Shown piece after piece: positions 59,080 to 64,000 of a stretch of 64,000 nucleotides of DNA (position 1 is the stretch's first letter; each line of letters opens with the position of its first letter). The position numbers and the translations under genes are program-made. Location: contig NZ_VFYR02000006.1 of the NCBI RefSeq assembly GCF_006489205.2, positions 1-64,000 on the forward strand, given 5' to 3'. The DNA comes from Brevibacterium sp. XM4083 (GTDB taxonomy: Bacteria > Actinomycetota > Actinomycetes > Actinomycetales > Brevibacteriaceae). A model generated the notes under the pieces. It had not been told where the DNA came from, made no database searches, and saw only the letters and a program-made list of their open reading frames with translations.

Positions 59080-61061
59080 TCACCCCTTCGCGGCGTCCTC
59101 GTCCTTCGTCGCGGCCAGGCGCCCGAGTGCTGTGCGCACGACCGCCGGATCCGTCGTCGGCCACATCTGCGGCATCGAACTGACGAGGTAGCCGGCATAG
59201 CGGGCCGAGCGCAGACGCGAGTCGAGGACCGCGACGACGCCCTTGTCCCCCGTCGAGCGGATGAGCCGCCCGGCACCCTGCGCCAGCCGCAGCGCCGCAT
59301 GCGTCGCGCTCACCGCCATGAATCCGTTGACCCCGCGTCGATCGGCGTCCCGCGCTCGGGCCTGCATGAGCGGGTCGTCGGGGCGCGGGAACGGGATCCG
59401 GTCGATGATGACGAGCCGGTTCGTCCGGCCCGGCACGTCGACGCCCTGCCAGAGGGACATCGTCCCGAACAGGCACGCCTCGTCGTCGGCGGCGAACCGG
59501 GAGACGAGCGACGGCAGACCGTCGTCGCCCTGGAGGAGGATCGGCAGATCGAGCCGGTCGCGCAGGTGCTCGGCCGCGGCGTTCGCAGCCGCACGCGAGG
59601 AGAAGAGTCCGAGCGCCCCGCCCTTCGAGGCTGTGACGAGGGCTTCGAGTTCGGCCAGTGCTTCCTCGCTCAGCCCGCTGCGACCGGGTTTGGGCAGGTG
59701 GGAGGCGACGTAGATGATGCCCTGCCGGCCGTAGTCGAACGGCGATCCCACGTCGAGGCCGTCCCACCTCGGCGAGTCGGGGCCGACGAGACCGAGCGAG
59801 GCGGCGACGGCGTCGAAGTTCCCGCCCAGCGACAGGGTCGCCGAGGTGGCGACGACGGTCGACTCTTCGAAGATCCCGTGCCGCATCGTTCCGGCCACGC
59901 TCAGGGGCGCGACGACGAGGTTCGTCGTCTCCCGCTCGCGGAAGGTGCTGCGGCTCAGCCACACGACGTCGTTCTTGCCGGGGTCGCAGAAGCGTTCGGC
60001 GAGTTCGAAGATCTCCTGGCACCGCGCTTTGGCCATCTGCCGGCCGGCGTCGGCGTCCTCGCTGCGGCCGCCGATGTCGTTGATGATCTGGCGGGCGGAG
60101 TCACGGATCTGCGTGAGCGCGAGGGCGAGGGGTTCGGGCAAAGAGAGCATGAGCCCTTCGCTCACCCCGGCGGTCGCGCGTTCGAAGGCCGCCGAGGCGG
60201 TGTCGAGCATCGCGGTCACGCCGTCCTCGACCGTGGTGTGCTTGCGCACCGCCGAGGTGGCCGCCGAGAGCATGCCCGTGTTGATCTGGCCGGACAGGGC
60301 ATTGGTCACCCGGTCCTTGAGCTCGTGTGCCTCGTCGATGATGATGACGTCGTGTTCGGGCAGGACGGCGTTCTCCCCGAACGCGTCGATCGCGAGCAGG
60401 GCGTGGTTGGTGACGACGATGTCCGCCTCGGCGGCGGCGTTGCGGGCCTGTTCAGCGAAGCATTCGGTGAAGAGCGGACAGTTCGAGCCGAGGCAGTCGA
60501 AGGCGTTGACGGAGACCTGCGCCCACGCTTTGTCGCTGACGCCTGGGATGAGGTCGTCCCGGTCTCCGGTCTCCGTGGTCTTCTCCCACGTGCGGATGCG
60601 TTGGATCTCCTCGCCGAGGCCCGACCGGTCGGCGGGCTTCCGTCCGGCGGCGGCATCGGCGCCGAGGTCGAAGAGCATTCCCTCGTCCTCGTCGGGGTAA
60701 CCGCCGGCGAGTTTGTGCTTGCACACATAGTTCCGCCGCCCCTTGAGCAGGGCCGCCTTCGGCAGCGGGTCGAGGGACTTCTTCACGGATTTGAACAGGC
60801 GCGGGAGGTCACGGTGGATGATCTGCGTCTGCAGGGCGAGCGTCGCCGTGGAGACGATGACCTTCCCACCGGTGCGGCTCGCGTACTCTGCGGCGGGCAC
60901 GAGATAGGCGAGCGATTTGCCGGTTCCGGTGCCGGCCTGGACGAGGAGGTGGATGCCCTTGTCGAGCGACGAGGCGACCGCCTGCGCCATCTCGGTCTGA
61001 CCCTCACGGGTCGACCCGCCGATGGCGCCGACGGTCGCAGAGAGCAGGTCGGCGACCGAGC

Positions 61062-61065
<4 letters not shown>
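59080..61065 (-). CDS. dinG: DinG/XPD-like ATP-dependent DNA helicase
   Basis: 661 residues. Walker A AGTGTGKS near 44-51, Walker B DEAH in IIIDEAHEL, and four cysteines (RRNYVCKHKL, then FDCLGSNCPLFTEC) spaced for the 4Fe-4S cluster of the XPD family; C-terminal motif VI QGAGRLIRS. Unwinds 5'-3' and helps resolve replication problems. GTG 61065 overlaps the hflX stop. Confidence 0.93.
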
Positions 61066-62537
<1,472 letters not shown>

Positions 62538-62626
62538 TCATTCCTTTGTTCGTGGCAACTGCTGTACACGAAGTACAACGCACATGTGCGTCCATCTATT
62601 CTCCCACAGCCGTTTAGACTGAGACG

Positions 62627-63244
62627 GTGTCGGACCACTATTTCACCGAGAGCCCCTCGAGCCAGGCCAAACGCCGCGAGATCACCCTCGATCTCGCCGG
62701 TCGCACCGTGGCCCTGGAGACGATGAGCGGGACCTTCTCCCCCACCCGTCTCGACCCCGGCACGGCGGTGCTGCTCAAGCATCTTCCCGATCCCGAACCC
62801 GGCGACCTCCTCGATCTCGGGTGCGGTTGGGGTCCCATCGCCCTCCATTCCGCGCTCCAGGCCTCCGACGCCGAGGTGGATCTGCGGGTGTGGGCCCTCG
62901 ACGTCAACTCCCGGTCGCTCGAGTCGACCGCGGCGAATGCGGCCCGGCTGGGGATCGACTCGATCCGCACCGTCACCGCCGACGAGGTGCCCGCGGATGT
63001 GCAGTTCACGACGATCCGGTCGAATCCGCCGATCCGCGTCGGCAAGGACGTCCTCCACGAGCTCCTCGAGACGTGGCTGCCGCGCCTGGCCTCGGGCGGG
63101 CGCGCCGACCTCGTCGTGTCGAAGAACCTCGGCGCCGATTCGCTGCTGACCTGGATCCGCGGGATTCTCGGCGAGGGGTTCACCGCCGAGCGCACCGCCT
63201 CGTCGAAGGGCTTCCGGATCCTCACGATCCACAGGGACGCCTGA
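62627..63244 (+). CDS. Class I methyltransferase (RsmC-like)
   Basis: 205 residues. LLDLGCGWGPIALHSAL is the SAM motif I (about 62-77), and SNPPIRVGK near 133-141 is the NPP(F/Y/I) motif of N-methyltransferases such as RsmC, which methylate guanine in rRNA. Leaderless-type start: TAGACT at 62615-62620 six bases before GTG 62627. Divergent from hflX. Confidence 0.88.
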   Translation: MSDHYFTESPSSQAKRREITLDLAGRTVALETMSGTFSPTRLDPGTAVLLKHLPDPEPGDLLDLGCGWGPIALHSALQASDAEVDLRVWALDVNSRSLESTAANAARLGIDSIRTVTADEVPADVQFTTIRSNPPIRVGKDVLHELLETWLPRLASGGRADLVVSKNLGADSLLTWIRGILGEGFTAERTASSKGFRILTIHRDA

Positions 63245-63300
63245 GCTTCCCCCGCCGACACGGGCTGTTCCAGCAGGTCATCCCCCGCCGAGGCGGTCGC

Positions 63301-64000
63301 TCAGTCGATCGTGCCCGTGGCCACGAGCACGGCCGGACCCGCGAGGGTGACGGTTCCCTGGTCACCGCCCTCATCAGGGGTGATGCCGATGCGCAGGCGT
63401 CCCCCGGGGACGTCGACACGCCACTGCAACGGTGAGGTCGGTCCCGCCCAATGGTGGGCGGCGATGGCCGCCGCGCACGCCCCGGTGCCGCAGGATCGGG
63501 TCTCGCCGACTCCGCGTTCGGACACCCGCATGCGCAGAGCGCCTTCGCCTCCGGCGAGGTCGCTGCGGGCCGGTTCCATGACGATGAACTCGACGTTCGA
63601 CCCTTGCGGGGGCACGGGGTCGAGGACGGGAGCGTCACGGAGGTCGGCTGCGGAAAGTTCGGCCGCCTCGGCGAGGGCGACGACGGTGTGCGGATTCCCC
63701 GTCTCGACGGAGAGCCCAGGTCGGGGGACGTCGATGCCGTCGGTGGTGACGAGGGTCTCGGCGGTCTCATCGATCGACCAACGGCCCATGTCGACGGTGT
63801 ACCACGCGTCCTCGGGGCCTCCGGGGGCCGACGCCGTCGACGGCTCGGTCTCGCCGAGGGCCGGGTTGAGGGTGATGCGCACGGTCTTGACGCCGTCCCG
63901 GGTGCCGACTTTGATCTCCTCGCTGTCGGCGGGGACCCGGCTGGTCTCGAGCAGGGCATGGGCGAAGACGCGCACCCCGTTGCCGCACATCTCGGAGAGG
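63301..64000 (-). CDS. dapF: Diaminopimelate epimerase, 5' end outside window
   Basis: The visible C-terminal ~232 residues include the first catalytic cysteine in SEMCGNGVR at the very edge and the second in GETRSCGTGACAAAIA, plus GNPHTVV near the domain border. Converts LL- to meso-diaminopimelate for lysine and peptidoglycan. Roughly the first 60-70 residues lie beyond position 64000. Confidence 0.95.
   Translation of the reverse strand, partial: LSEMCGNGVRVFAHALLETSRVPADSEEIKVGTRDGVKTVRITLNPALGETEPSTASAPGGPEDAWYTVDMGRWSIDETAETLVTTDGIDVPRPGLSVETGNPHTVVALAEAAELSAADLRDAPVLDPVPPQGSNVEFIVMEPARSDLAGGEGALRMRVSERGVGETRSCGTGACAAAIAAHHWAGPTSPLQWRVDVPGGRLRIGITPDEGGDQGTVTLAGPAVLVATGTID

Overview
The window is high-GC, gene-dense chromosomal DNA from an actinobacterium. 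The order infC-rpmI-rplT-rRNA methyltransferase-pheS-pheT, the argCJBDFR-argH-tyrS cluster, hisC-hisB-hisH-priA, and the lexA/LysM SOS pair with dinG-hflX-dapF fit Micrococcales. Brevibacterium or a close relative is my best guess, from gene order and protein flavour only. Several genes lack a Shine-Dalgarno sequence and instead show a TANNNT box six bases before the start codon, the actinobacterial leaderless pattern.

Layout. 1-400: leader and promoter of an rRNA operon reading off the left edge (minus strand). 400-4320: a catabolic locus with a TRAP-type permease, a fused dehydrogenase/RraA-like aldolase and a divergent IclR regulator. 4.4-6.5 kb: FNT channel, YccF protein and an unknown membrane protein. 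6.6-15.8 kb (minus): tyrS, argH, argR, argF, argD, argB, argJ, argC; argG is absent. 15.8-37 kb: accessory region. It holds a quinone oxidoreductase, a MazG plus GIY-YIG/DUF2075 helicase pair, an AT-rich DUF262-AlbA fusion gene, a shattered MFS transporter gene containing a stray IclR HTH fragment, a truncated second copy of the ubiB 3' end, two peptidases with an ABC-transporter remnant, an RpiR regulator, full-length ubiB, a LysR/racemase/symporter locus, a two-repeat microprotein behind palindromes, pabAB and an SDR. 37.4-46.7 kb: pheT, pheS, an acetolactate-synthase-like enzyme, a pentapeptide protein, an rRNA methyltransferase, rplT, rpmI, infC with an attenuator and a DUF1844 gene. 47-52.4 kb: TetR/Rossmann divergent pair, a 34-bp-period repeat, AbgT transporter and M20 hydrolase. 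52.4-57.1 kb: SseB-like protein and the his genes with an embedded membrane protein. 57.1-64 kb: LysM/lexA SOS pair, a GGAGGTTTT repeat array, dinG, hflX, a methyltransferase and 5'-truncated dapF.

How the genes work together. ArgC, J, B, D and F carry glutamate to citrulline, ArgR represses them (tandem ARG boxes lie on the argC promoter), and ArgH makes the last cut. infC-rpmI-rplT is a translation operon under attenuation. The most interesting accessory unit is 16.9-20.8 kb: a nucleotide pyrophosphohydrolase, a nuclease-helicase and a DUF262-AlbA protein, with a sharp base-composition break. This looks like an acquired, possibly anti-phage, module. The flanking 20.8-27.8 kb is full of gene fragments and a 585-bp duplication, consistent with repeated rearrangement between pheST and the arg cluster.
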